From Ectobius pallidus (Eukaryota; Arthropoda; Insecta; Blattodea; Ectobiidae): 64,000 nucleotides of DNA. Position 1 is the stretch's first letter. Each line of letters starts with the position of its first letter. The stretch lies in contig CAXKWD010000003.1 in assembly GCA_964059195.1 (NCBI GenBank), forward strand, positions 22,984,606-23,048,605, written 5' to 3'. Below are positions 23,385 to 33,740 of the stretch, piece after piece. A program made the translations under genes and the position numbers. Below the pieces are notes generated by a model, which had not been told where the DNA came from, searched no databases, and saw only the letters and a program-made list of their open reading frames with translations.

Positions 23385-24980
23385 TCTAAAAATTTGCAAA
23401 TGATTGTAAAATGGGCTCATTTTCATAAAATTTGCAAAATTTACCATTCACACTACGCCGTTTTAAATGTGAAATTTTTCTTGGTATCTATGATGTCACA
23501 GGAGGCCTGGGAGGAAAAACAAAAGAAAGGCGAGACTCCACGCGTATTTAGCGGTACTTTTTCTTGATTCTAGGACTTGCTGCAGTTATGATACATGGCT
23601 AGTGATGTCTAAGCAACCATAACAAAGAAAGAGAAGTGATTCTTAAACACCAGACATTCGAATTTCTATATTCGGGTGCTTCAGAAGGCTTGTTGTTGAA
23701 TAACGTATGTCTTTGTGCGAGATGTCTCGTAAATTTTTGGATGTGTATTTTGGAATGCCAGTTCTTTTGCATAACACGTTCCTTTGAAGAAGAACCTGTT
23801 GTGGTGGCCTACAAATACACAAGAAATCGTTCAGTCCCTTACTCAATATTCAGGCCGAATCCGTCTTAGCACGCGCGTGACTCTCATCCCAGAATCCATC
23901 GGAACGCAAATTTAAACCCTCGGCTGTTAGAAAACATGTGAAAATATTTCACGCGCAGATCTTATCTATCGACAGTGGCGTTTTAATTTGTACTGGTTTC
24001 TACAAATCTGTATCATGAAAGCTAGGTTTCTTTTAACAACTCCTTTCTGATAAAGAAATCCCCTGTCTAAGATTGAATATATCTTCAGAAATCGACTATT
24101 TATGGCTTAGTTTTCTATTCTAGTTATTTAGTATGGTAGAGCTAAGGCCATCTGGCCTTCCTTTCCGCTCTACCAATCAAAACATCAATATATGTTATGT
24201 ATAACAGAGGGATAGAGCATACGTCACAGTAACTATTTTTTTTTTTATTATTTTTTTTTTATACTCAAAGTATAGCGATGGTACCATGAGATGTCGTATG
24301 TAACACAGGAGAGTGTGACACTTCATTTCGTAGCTTTGTGATGTACGGTTACATCAATGGAGGCGATGGTAATTTAGTTTTGAGTCAGTGTTCAGACGTA
24401 TATGAAAACATGTGAACAGTATTTTTACGTCAAATTAGTCACTATCCAAGGGAGAAAGGATATTAAATTCCTGAAGGAGCTGATGAATAACGCCCATCCG
24501 TACCGAAATTTAAGGGGTCATGAGTGGGTATGTGTGTTTTAATGCTTCGAACTACAACAATGCATTAGAGTGGCACGATGCAGTCGCATATGGATGTTTA
24601 AGGGTGTCTGTTTCCTTCGTACATCTAGTACCCATAATCTGCATTGCTTACGTGCATTTCATACCCTGCTCTTTCATTTGTATATTTCAACATTTTAAAA
24701 TGTCCCAATTTTCAAAAGAAAAAAATTATTGCCTTGACTTAGGCTATGTCCCATCCCTTGAACATCGGATGAACGTCCGGTAAAGACGAAACCTCTAAAA
24801 CCTTAAAAACAAAAAGCTATTAAAATCAGCTGGAATGAATAAATTTTGAAGAATTCTTTAAGAAAGCCCCAGATTAGAACCTACAGGATGCGAACTAAAG
24901 AAATAACTTAAGAAAGTTGGGGAAATAATGGAATGAGGAAGTAAAATGGGCAGGCGACAACATACATCTCTTCTCTTCTC
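23385..24980. other. No supported gene
   Basis: Contains a long T-rich run at about 24235-24261 and an 87-codon frame at 24520-24783 with no recognised domain. Confidence 0.45.
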
Positions 24981-24983
24981 TTC

Positions 24984-25586
24984 TCTCTATATATAAAAGG
25001 CTTTGTCCTGACTGACTGACTGACTGACTGACAGGAATCAACGTACAGCCTAAACTATAACAGGTAGAGACTTGGAATTTTGACAGTACCTTCGTTTCAT
25101 AATGTAGGTGCTCACTAAGAAAGGATTTTGAAAAATTCTGATTTTAAATGCCAAAAATCAAATGTTTTTGAGAATACTTAATCCCTTCTTACACAGAATT
25201 ATCGAATCTGAATCACATTTGGCATTAAAAAACATTGTTGCCAGTGGGTTTCAGATGGGTTTGGAATTAAATTAAATGGAAGTTTGACAATTACAGTTGG
25301 CTTTGTCTATTTTTGTCATACCTTGAAATAAAACTTTCGCCATCGCTTGAATGTTGTAAGCCCTAATATGGTCAAACATTGTTTTATTTGGACGAAACTC
25401 ACTATACAGGGGTTTTCTGGACCAAGGAACTCGAATCTGAGATCGCTTTTACCAGGCGACGCTATCTATTCGTGGTATGTAGTCCACGTGATTTAGGTGT
25501 TAAGAAATATAATGATTTAACTATTATGCTCTTAATTTTTAATTTTTGAAATAATTATCACGGGCGAAGCCGAGGGTACATGCTAA
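24984..25586 (+). mobile_element. Non-autonomous Helitron
   Basis: The 5' end 'tctctatatataaaaggc' starts with the TC expected of Helitrons. The 3' end 'cacgggcgaagccgagggta' followed by 'catgctaa' has the GC-rich hairpin a few bases before a CTRR terminus (CTAA at 25583-25586), followed by T. No target duplication is expected. A (CTGA)n array follows the 5' end. About 600 bp, without Rep/helicase coding capacity, so it depends on an autonomous relative. Two other loci in this window have the same design. Confidence 0.75.
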
Positions 25587-25734
25587 TAAAAATATACAAA
25601 AGAGAACCTGGCCCCTGAAAGATGAATCCTCATTTAGATATCACTAGAATCAAAGACGTGTGATCAGAAACAGACAAAAGCCTAAGAAATGATGAAGACA
25701 AGCACGTTTGTCTGGACAATTAATGCAAATGGCC

Positions 25735-26005
25735 TATTCTCAACCTTTGGTTCGCGGACAACGGTAGTCCGCGAAGATGGTGCAGATAGTCCGCAGACAT
25801 AATTTTAAAAAATATAAAGCTAGTGGAAAGTAAAGAAGTAAAATTTTTTCACATATTTCGTTATAATGATCCATAATTAATACCCCAAATATTAAGAATA
25901 TACGCCTTCTTTTAAAAATGGGATGTAAAATTAGGGGCCCGTAAAATTTTTAAGCATTTTAGAGGTCCTCGGGTTCAAAAAGATTGAGAAACGCTGGGCT
26001 ATATC
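25735..26005. mobile_element. Degraded hAT-like MITE
   Basis: The left end 'tattctcaacctttggttc' and right end 'gattgagaaacgctggg' are approximate inverses of the form seen in hAT MITEs whose TIR begins 'cagcgtttctcaacc'. 'agtccgcgaagatggtgcag' and 'gtccgcagac' repeats lie near the left end. The left terminus is mutated and no clear 8-bp duplication was found. Confidence 0.5.
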
Positions 26006-26009
26006 TTTT

Positions 26010-26600
26010 AAATACATTATCATGACAAGAATAATTCTGTTGTACCAAGTATTGGCGGAAGCATAACAAAGTGTTTGGAAGATTAAGACTTTCACTGTTA
26101 CGAGTGTTTGGAAGATTAAGTGTGTGTTGTTTTCATTAATTGTTTTAGTGTTCTTTTGTTGTTCTTAACGTTTTTTATTTTTACTGTCAATAGTCTATGT
26201 CATTTTTTTTTAGTTTAGTAGAGTTAAAATAAAATCACATAATTGGGGAAAAAAAAAATCCCTTTAGGCAGGCCTACAGGCGGAGGTAGATTTCGAAGTG
26301 CTTTTGGTTTAATTTTATTGTCGCTGCATAGCACTCTTTTTCTTTAGCCTTGGCATGGTAAACCTGCAGTAATAAGAACTGAATTCGGTAAAGAGGAAGA
26401 GCCTACAATCATTTGTTTCGACAACAAGAATAGGATATAATATTCTGGGAGGCCGTGCGCAAGATCAACAATGAATAAAATTAGCAAAGCCGCTAAACAA
26501 GACAAAATTATGATATTATAATAATTCTTTTAAGTGTTATTATTTTCAAACATTAAAATCTCGCGTCATATGAGAGCTATCAAGAAACTATTTATTGATT
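26010..26600. other. AT-rich DNA, no supported feature
   Basis: Nothing recognised. Confidence 0.5.
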
Positions 26601-26609
26601 TGTAGAGTA

Positions 26610-26905
26610 CTCATCAAGAGCTTTTCAACGATACCCCACAAGACGTGGTTTCAAAAGTTTCGAATTTTCATCCCCCACCCCCACCCCCACCCCCACCCTC
26701 ACTCGAACCCCCGAATTGTTGGTGTCACTGTGAACTCCATAGGGAGTACTCTAATTTATTCAAACAAAGTTTCCCTCTATACTTCATAGGGGCCGAGATA
26801 TAAATGTTTTAAAATTTCAACCCCCTCCCCCGACCACCCCCTTGGGCCAATTTTGCCCATTAACGAACTTGTCCGAACTATTGGGCCTAGAAATAACATA
26901 ATAAA
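26610..26905 (+). repeat. C-rich block with (CCCCCA)n
   Basis: A (CCCCCA)n array at about 26670-26697 is embedded in sequence with related phrases: 'gaattttcatcccccac', then 'aaaatttcaaccccctcccc' about 140 bp later. This suggests a diverged internal duplication of a longer C-rich unit. Its strong strand asymmetry stands out from the AT-rich surroundings. The 64-codon frame here is a by-product. Confidence 0.6.
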
Positions 26906-26909
26906 ATTT

Positions 26910-27495
26910 GGTTCAAATATCTTCAAAATTACGGCCGCTATCGTGTAAAGATATATATATATATAAATATCACAAATTTTTTTTTTGAACGGGCGGTGGT
27001 TTCGTACTTAGGGGAGCATGAAACGTAAAGATATGAAAGAATTTTTCGAAAATCATAAAGTGGTATCCATTGCAATAGGTAGATTTTTCTTCGAAAATCT
27101 ACCTAAAAAAAGCCTATAATTTAGAAGTTGTGCTATAGGCTACAAAATAATCTAGATGAATTTTTAAGGACGGAAAAGAATCAAAGGTAGGCAAGATCTG
27201 GACCATGCGGAGCTTGAAATATAACTCTTGAGCAGGAATTTGATGAGGTGTTGAAAATAAACAAAGCCACGGATGTAAGGTAATTCAATACAGGCATTTA
27301 TCCATGCGACACCTTGCAGGCATGTGCAAGACGCCGAGTAATCTTCCCAAACCGCTATTACAACATTTCGTCAACATCCAACATGTCTCCTGTACAATCA
27401 GAAACCGTTACTACAATCTAACACAATGTGCATAAATTTGCATTATATGTTTAACCAATATCAAATCCAGCATGACACTGTGGGAAAAGTACCTA
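26910..27495. other. No supported gene
   Basis: Contains an (AT)n run near 26950-26966. Nothing else recognised. Confidence 0.5.
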
Positions 27496-27501
27496 TAGTC
27501 C

Positions 27502-27673
27502 GCATGGTTTTAGAAGGCAAATAAGCTGAGCTAATGCTTGCATTAAAACAAGAATATCCAATAGTAGGCTATTTCTGGGGGACTGAAAAATAGGAAATTC
27601 TGTTGCTCACGTTTGTGATTTAGGCGTCCGAACAATACAACAGAGCTTCTAAATACGCCTTCTAAAACCGTGC
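27502..27673. repeat. 172-bp unit bounded by 17-bp inverted repeats
   Basis: 'gcatggttttagaaggc' (27502-27518) and 'gccttctaaaaccgtgc' (27657-27673) are inverse with one mismatch. This could be a small MITE; target duplications are not evident. Confidence 0.45.
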
Positions 27674-27736
27674 AGTTTTTTGTTTAATTCAGCTGTGTTT
27701 AATTAATTAGTTTCATTTTTCCTGTGGTATAGTAGA

Positions 27737-28090
27737 ATATATGGTAGTTTTGTAGAATCCGCCTATATACCACAAATGTAACAATAAGCTGAAGTTTATG
27801 AGAGAGAGGAAAATAAATGAATGAACTATGAAATAATGTGGTTTATTAAGATATTTAAAAGTAAGATTGTATATTAAGTGTATCAATTAATCTAAAATAT
27901 TATAATATATATATATATTATATTTAATATTTTAGATTAATTGATACACTTAATATACAATCTTACTTTTAAATATCTTAATAAACCACATTATTTCATA
28001 GTTCATTCATTTATTTTCCTCTCTCTCATAAACTTCAGCTTATTGTTACATTTGTGGTATATAGGCGGATTCTACAAAACTACCATATAT
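27737..28090. repeat. 354-bp near-perfect palindrome
   Basis: Every segment compared obeys the symmetry i + j = 55827. For example 'atatatgg' at 27737 pairs with 'ccatatat' at 28083, and 'tctaaaatat' at 27891 pairs with 'atattttaga' at 27927. The arms are about 177 bp each, with no spacer and mismatches only in the central AT run (27901-27926). The right arm ends at 'tcagctgtgttta' (28090-28102), which also occurs at 27689-27701. A transcript would form a long perfect hairpin. It could be a foldback element, a template-switch inversion, or an assembly artefact. Confidence 0.93.
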
Positions 28091-28165
28091 CAGCTGTGTT
28101 TATACAGTAGGCCATGGCCATGGAAATATTGCTTGTCAATTGTTTCTATTGTTAGTGTATTTTTA

Positions 28166-28380
28166 ATGAGGTAAATTTCAACTGATATCAATTTAAATGG
28201 ATATGATACAGGACGAAATGGTGAGGATGATTCATTGTATGTAAATATCCAATTTGGCATTTGCCTTTACGACTGGGGAAACCATGAAAAATCCATGTCA
28301 AATTGGCCGGCCACGGGATTTGAACCTGGAATCTCCTGAATGCGAGTCCAAGATACTGCCATCTCGGCCACCTCGCTCGG
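28166..28380 (-). repeat. SINE family B, copy 3 (best preserved)
   Basis: Reverse complement begins at 28380 with 'ccgagcgaggtggccgagat', containing the Ser/Leu-type A box 'tggccgagatggc', then 'ggttcaaatcc' (B box), 'gtggccggccaatttgaca', 'ggtttccccagtcgtaaag' and the tail 'gatatcagttgaaattt'. It includes the whole known family length, about 215 bp. Confidence 0.8.
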
Positions 28381-29090
28381 TAGGTGTATTTTATAGCATT
28401 ATCCAAAACCTCAACTAAGTTATTCCACTACTAAGGACGGAAAAATGAGTTACATAAAAAAAAATGTTTAATTCCACAGTCAGCCCACATAGGGTTAGGA
28501 TATGTTATATTCAAAATGCGAGGATTTTTATCCTCGTATTATGACTGTTATTCGTAATGATTGCTTATATAAACATAATAGATTCAAAACTGTAAGAGTT
28601 AATACTTAAAATTGTCCACTAGGCATTCTTAGGGATTTTTATTTTTTAATCATAAATATAGTCGAACATAACCAATTCGTCAAACTGGCCGGCCACGGGA
28701 TTTGTACCTGAGACCTCCTGAATGCGATCAAACCTCAACTAAGCCTTTCCACTATGACGGACGGAAGAATGCGTTGCATAAAAAAAAAAGTTGTTTATAT
28801 GCAGATATTATATCATTGGTACAGTGATGTTCTATTCAAAATGCGAGATTTTTATCCGCATATTAGGATTGTTATTTTTTAAGACCAGCTGTTATACTAA
28901 AATGTTCCTTATTAATTTCAAACTTAGAGCCCACTGATAGTTTCATGTAATGATTGCTTATATAAATATATAGATACAGCTTTGTAAGAGTTAACCCTTA
29001 AAATGTATACTCCTCACTCCTCAGATGAGGATTGATTTTTATTATTATTTATTAATCATAAATACAGTCGAACATGACCAAATCGGAATC
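28304..29090. repeat. Diverged tandem duplication, spacing about 382 bp
   Basis: Unit 1 starts at 28304 within the SINE B head ('tggccggccacgggatttg') and unit 2 at 28686 with the same phrase. Matching landmarks follow in order in both: 'cctcaactaag', 'ggacgg', a poly-A run, 'tattcaaaatgcgag', 'atgattgcttatataaa', 'gtaagagtta' and 'aatcataaata-agtcgaaca'. The SINE predates the duplication. The SINE fragment at 28686-28730 is therefore a passenger rather than a separate insertion. Confidence 0.8.
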
Positions 29091-29394
29091 TTAACAATTA
29101 TTCGAACGGATGAAAAATAATTTAATTTCATGACTTGGTCATAGATATAATTTTTTCAATTATATCGTTTTAGTGTAAGGATGAGCACAGGGTTGTCATA
29201 CGTATGACTATAGGCGTGCACATACGACTATTTCATAGATTTGTACGATGTACAACGCAACCATGAGTCGCACGCCTATTTGTACGACTATTTTTAACAT
29301 AGGCAAAATTCGTAAATAAACTGAAATATTTCCCTGAGAACTATCAATGTGCCCGGGCGGCTTGGGTAGCTTAAATCCTAAAAGGCAGAGGTAA

Positions 29395-29688
29395 AACTAA
29401 GACAAAGGCAGACCACAAAAGGATGTGCCGAATTTTGACTCACCAGTGCCTCAGTGCCAATATAAATTTTCGTGAGAAAAGGTCATTCACAATATTACAG
29501 TTATTTACAGTTTTTACAATTATGTAAAAACTAGCATATAACTTTGTGTGTACAATAATAATTTTTCATAAATAAAATATCAGTTTTTAGGTCATTTTTT
29601 TAAACCATTAACTTATTTTCTTTAAAATTTAGGGTCATTTTATAGGTAATTTTTTAAGCAATTTTAGGTCATCAGAATCCGGGCCCTG
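29395..29688 (+). mobile_element. Truncated hAT MITE (family of 35.7 and 51.1 kb)
   Basis: 'ggcagaccacaaaag', 'gactcaccagtgcctcagtg' and the end 'tcatcagaatccgggccctg' (29669-29688) match the 51078-51844 element inverted. The left end is missing. Family-specific 'ggtcattttata' phrases fill the right part. Confidence 0.7.
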
Positions 29689-29814
29689 GTTATAAGTTAC
29701 TATACAGAGTGGACCAAAAGTCGCGATCGGATATTTTCTATGTTAGTTTATGCAATAATAAAATGCCACAATTAGCGTAAAAACTTTATTTATTGAAGTA
29801 GCAAGTATTAAGGG

Positions 29815-30022
29815 ATGGAAATATGGTAAAATAAAGTACCCTAGGCCTGTCAGCATCATTGTTAAACGTCCAAAGTTTCGGCATGTGCACCATCGTTTTC
29901 CGCGGACAGTTGAATGCGCCGCCATTTCTTCTGCTTTCCCGCCTCAGCATTTCGGGAGTTCTCGCTCCGAAGATACGGATGATCTCTCTCTTCAGTTGTT
30001 CAACAGAATCTTTCCGAATCAT
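29815..30022 (-). pseudogene. Transposase C-terminal remnant of the same element
   Basis: The minus-strand frame contains SVEQLKREIIRIFGARTPEM followed by LRRESRRNGG, the typical C-terminal tail of this transposase group (usually ending GAHIE-like). Position relative to the N-terminal piece shows that several hundred codons, including the catalytic triad, are missing between them. Confidence 0.7.
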
Positions 30023-30061
30023 TCCAAGATTTTCTTTTAAGTAGGACCACAGCCAGTTGTC

Positions 30062-30391
30062 CTACAATGAAGTTCTTGAGAACTGCATTTCTGCCGATCG
30101 CTTCCTTCTTGATTTCATCGGTGAACGCTCCAATGATTCACTCAGACGATTACTGACATCATCGGCGCAATATTTTTTAGGTCTTCCACTGCGTTTTGCA
30201 TCCAAATACACAGCCTGTTGAAAAAGTCTTCTTTTCCAGTTTCCGTAGATTGGCATCAGTGGGAGCTGCTTTATTGAAACGAAGAAAGAAGTTCTCTCTG
30301 ATTTCTTCGTATGTTTCGCCAGTTTGTTCTTTTTCAAGAACCCACACACTAACAATGAGACGTTCCTCAATCGTATGTGCTTGTATCCCAA
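30062..30391 (-). pseudogene. Transposase N-terminal remnant within the 29.7-30.5 kb element
   Basis: A 109-codon frame whose second half reads YGNWKRRLFQQAVYLD, RSGRPKKYCADDVS and SLERSPMKSRRKRSAEM. This is the DNA-binding (helix-turn-helix plus GRP linker) region of mariner-type transposases that resemble the DUF4817/Tc3-like group. The frame is truncated before any catalytic aspartate. It starts close to the right-hand TIR, as expected. Confidence 0.75.
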
Positions 30392-30539
30392 CTAATGCTA
30401 CAAAAATTATATGAAGGGGGTGAATATTCCTCTGAGCCTAGGAATAGTTTTTAATTTGTTTTAGGTTTCGGAAAACGAGTTATTTCAATATAAACATTAT
30501 CCGATCGCGACTTTTGGTCCACTCTGTAGATTCGCACGA

Positions 30540-32345
30540 TGCCTTAATATGGAAATGAGAAGATATAATGAATCTCCCTATGAGCATCCGTTGTGTCGAA
30601 AGTAGTGTAACCTGGTAATTATATATGCATAATTTGGCTTGAATTATGTAAGCTGAATCCCTTCAGATCAAACTTAATAGTTGTAAAAAGCAGGAAAGAT
30701 GTCTGGAGCGGAAGTTATGTCATCTGATGAGCCTGCATGTGCACGTAGGTGCTTGCATCATCATTAATATAATAATCTGTTACAAAAATAAGCTAACCTC
30801 AACTATTTGGCCTACGTTTAACCCAATCTTTGACACTAGATGATAATGTCGACACTGGACGTTCTTGTAACTTATTTGCAAAGATGTCACGATTAGCCTA
30901 TATTAGTACCTGCTACGATAAGCAATTATTTCTAATGAGAAGTAGGCCTAAAGTTTGATAGTTTCTACCGAAGAAATTTTATATTTTAATTACAGTATTC
31001 TATTTCTTGCTTCATGTATTTCATTTTTGCGTCGAAATAAATTTGACAAGTTGATACATTTTATTTAAAATTAATTTAAAGGATCAATTCAAATTTAACG
31101 TTTTCACTGCCCCTACGTATAGCCTACATGCATCAACGAAAAAATTGCATAAAAGCAGATAAATTAAAATTAATAGAGTAATGCTTTATGTTACAATGTG
31201 AATAATTTTATCTACGAGTTAAAATTGCCCTCCATGAAAGTCAGCTAATTATTTTCTTATGGATTTCAACTTATAAATCCGCTGATATCACTTGAAGAAT
31301 GCTTTTATTGATACAATTCAGCAGTAAATAGTAAATACCATAATGTATTCATCTAAGACTTTAATATAACGTCGGTAGTTTTTCTATATAATTTAATTTA
31401 AGCTCCAAAATGAATGGGAAAAAAAAACTTAAAATGTAAAACATTAGTTTAAGAAGGAAGTTCTAAATTCTGTCATAGCACATAGCTCTAATTTTGAATA
31501 AATAGTGCATACATTTACTTGCGTGTTACAGTTTGAAAATGGTTTTAAATAGTTTATAATCATTGTAACACAGGCTACCTATTAGTTTGATAGCCTCAAA
31601 TATGTTCAGACATATGTAGGAGTAAGAGAAAATCCTCAACTTTTACTCCATCAGTGTTTCTTCAAACAAAAAACACTAACCATTTTGTTAAATGAAGACA
31701 CAACAATTTCGATTTCATATCAATTTACGCTTTCGAGCTATGCCATTTAGGCTTATTAATATGAATATATTATTTTGCTCATTTTACATTTTCTAGCATG
31801 TAGAGAAATTTAGTCTTCACACTCCTGAAAGAGAAAATTTGTATTCAGAAGGCAGTCCACTTGCAAATAATAGCCTAATAATAATAAAATGATAGAATGA
31901 CCTGATATAAAACACGCTGTCGTAACTAATATGCCTATAAGTTATTTTCTGTTTTATAATACTGGATATTTTTAGAATTTCTATTACACAAACTTGGTCC
32001 ATAGTTGTTGCCGTGTTTGAAACAAAGAGATGTGGAATAGGCTATCTGGGTTTATCTAATTGCCTTAAATTTGTTCTTTTAGCCCTATATTATGTGTAGC
32101 CTATACAAATGTATACATAGGCCTACATTTTCAGAAAATATTTCTCTTGATCTCTAAATGTAATCAAATCAAATATCAAAGGCAAATACAACCTTCTCCT
32201 CTCGTAGATATGATACTGGTGTTTCTATATTTGAAGATTCTTCAAGCTTCAAGCTTCTGAAGCTTTTCAGTGTCCTTACGAGGTTAATCGCATCCCATTC
32301 CAGACCTACATCTGTAGTCAAAGTACTAACCACTGGAATACCATA
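30540..32345. other. AT-rich DNA, no supported gene
   Basis: About 1.8 kb without recognised repeats or coding potential. TAGGCCTA octamers occur near 30943 and 32118. Confidence 0.5.
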
Positions 32346-32356
32346 AATAATAGCTA

Positions 32357-32663
32357 TATATCATAATAATTGGGGTTGTGGTTGAGGAGCTGCGCTAAAA
32401 ACCGGAAGAACGCGGATTCGATTCCCGATGAGGTCGTTGGAGTTTTTCAATTGGCCTAATATTTCTGGTGGCACTAGGGTCGACTCAGCCTCCAACAGAA
32501 ATGAGTACCAGGAGCAATCCTGGAGGTAAAGGCGACCGGTGCGTAAGACTGACAACCTTACCACCTTCACGTGCCGAATGTCCAAAATCTGGGAGCCTCA
32601 ACCTCCTGGAATCCTCTGGGCCTCCATGGCCCGTATATGGATCACTTTACTTTTATATCATAA
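32357..32663 (+). repeat. SINE family C with 10-bp target duplications
   Basis: The body (32367-32653) has an A-box-like 'gtggttgaggagctgcgc' and B box 'ggattcgattccc', then 'gtcgactcagcctccaac', 'aatcctggaggtaaaggcg' and a CT-rich 3' part. The flanks 'tatatcataa' at 32357-32366 and 32654-32663 are identical. About 287 bp. The open frames on both strands are incidental. Confidence 0.75.
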
Positions 32664-32744
32664 ACTTAATAGTTATAGCCTAATAAATCAATTGAATACT
32701 AATCAGTGGGCATATAGACTATTGAAATGCAATTAGGCCTAGGT

Positions 32745-33177
32745 CTACACCATTTCAACCTCAATTTCGGAAAAAGTAATTTCAATTTCGGAAAAAGTAA
32801 TTTCAAATTCGGAAAAAGTAATTTCAATTTCGGAAAAAGTAACTTCAATTTCGGAAATACGAGGGCTATTTTTTAAAACATTCGATGGGGCATAAAATGA
32901 AAACCACAGTGAAAATCAAAACTGTTTTATTTGGAACATTTATGAGCACCTTCAAGCTACTTCTCTACATAATCTCGCTCCGATTGAGTCATTTGTCCTA
33001 GCGTGGTACCAACTTTACTATACCCTCTTCATAGCCCTCGTATTTCCGAAATTGAAGTTACTTTTTCCGAAATTGAAATTACCTTTTCCGAAATTGAAAT
33101 TACTTTTTCCGAAATTGGAATTACTTTTTCCGAAATTGAAATTACTTTTTCCGAAATTGAGGTTGAAAAGGTGTAGT
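32745..33177. mobile_element. Foldback of 21-bp tandem repeats split at its centre
   Basis: The left arm (32745-32857) holds about five units of 'ttcaatttcggaaaaagtaa', period 21. The right arm (33043-33177) holds about six units in inverse orientation. Both outer ends carry the same 'ctacacc-tttcaacctcaa' cap. Without the central insertion the arms meet as the perfect palindrome 'cggaaatatttccg'. Arms built of short tandem repeats are characteristic of Foldback-type transposons; the family here is otherwise unknown to me. Confidence 0.9.
32858..33042 (-). mobile_element. 181-bp mariner-derived MITE inserted at the palindrome centre
   Basis: Element 32860-33040 is flanked by TA on both sides (32858-32859, 33041-33042). 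Ends 'cgagggctat' and 'atagccctcg' are inverse. On the minus strand the right part resembles the end of a mariner transposase gene (LVPR-DK then SERDYVEK). It is therefore an internally deleted mariner copy. Confidence 0.82.
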
Positions 33178-33179
33178 TG

Positions 33180-33585
33180 TTTTTATCACTCCTAGTAATA
33201 ACTGTATTTCTATTGTTTCTACTGCTTTGTCCAAGTCGTCATAAAAGCAATGTTACACATGTCCTGTACGGCTGATAGTGCGCTATGTAACAATAACCCA
33301 GTTACAGCGGAAGATATGATAGTGTTAATTGGATAAATTCGACGCCACGTTTAAACTCCCATTCAGTCGCCTTTCATTCAACCCATCTCACTACACATAC
33401 TCGCTCATGTCAGAAACTGTCTACCAGTTTCAAAATACCATACAAAGCTGGCCTATCACAATAATGAATATTCTGCAACACAAAAAACAGGCTGGCTGTT
33501 TTGTGCTGCTTAATCCATCATCGTCGCCGAATTTTGCCCCGTAAGAGTTATTTTACATGCATATAAATTCTAGACACGAACTGTC
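33180..33585. other. No supported gene
   Basis: A 71-codon frame at 33329-33544 lacks recognisable domains. Confidence 0.45.
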
Positions 33586-33665
33586 GCACTGAAGCATACA
33601 TAAATACCATCAAACAGGTCCGGGATCGAACCTGTGATTTTGGTCACAGAAACCTATTGTCAGGT
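33585..33665 (+). repeat. SINE family F fragment
   Basis: 'acataaataccatcaaac' and 'ggtccgggatcgaacctg' match the repeat at 62620-62815. The B-box-like 'gggatcgaacc' suggests a tRNA-related head. Confidence 0.45.
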
Positions 33666-33740
33666 TGTCATATTGTCTGCGGCACTGAAGCCAATCGCAA
33701 AGAAAGCATAACATAGTTTACGTTCAATGTAATTATTCAT

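Larger units (their letters stand above)
29703..30528 (-). mobile_element. Tc1/mariner-superfamily element with 29-bp perfect TIRs
   Basis: Inverted ends at 29705-29733 and 30498-30526 are identical over 29 bp ('cagagtggaccaaaagtcgc' and on). They are flanked by TA at 29703-29704 and 30527-30528, the target duplication of this superfamily. At 822 bp it is too short for a full transposase gene. The interior holds only N- and C-terminal coding remnants, so the catalytic middle has been deleted. Intact ends mean it could still be cross-mobilised. Confidence 0.88.

Noticed and set aside
28155..28392. 'gtgtatttt' as a target duplication for SINE B copy 3
   Set aside because: The same word also precedes the 10.8-kb copy, so it may be part of the element's end; three bases separate it from the right boundary.
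32745..33177. CRISPR-like array of 21-bp repeats
   Set aside because: The repeats are directly adjacent without spacers and are arranged as inverted arms.
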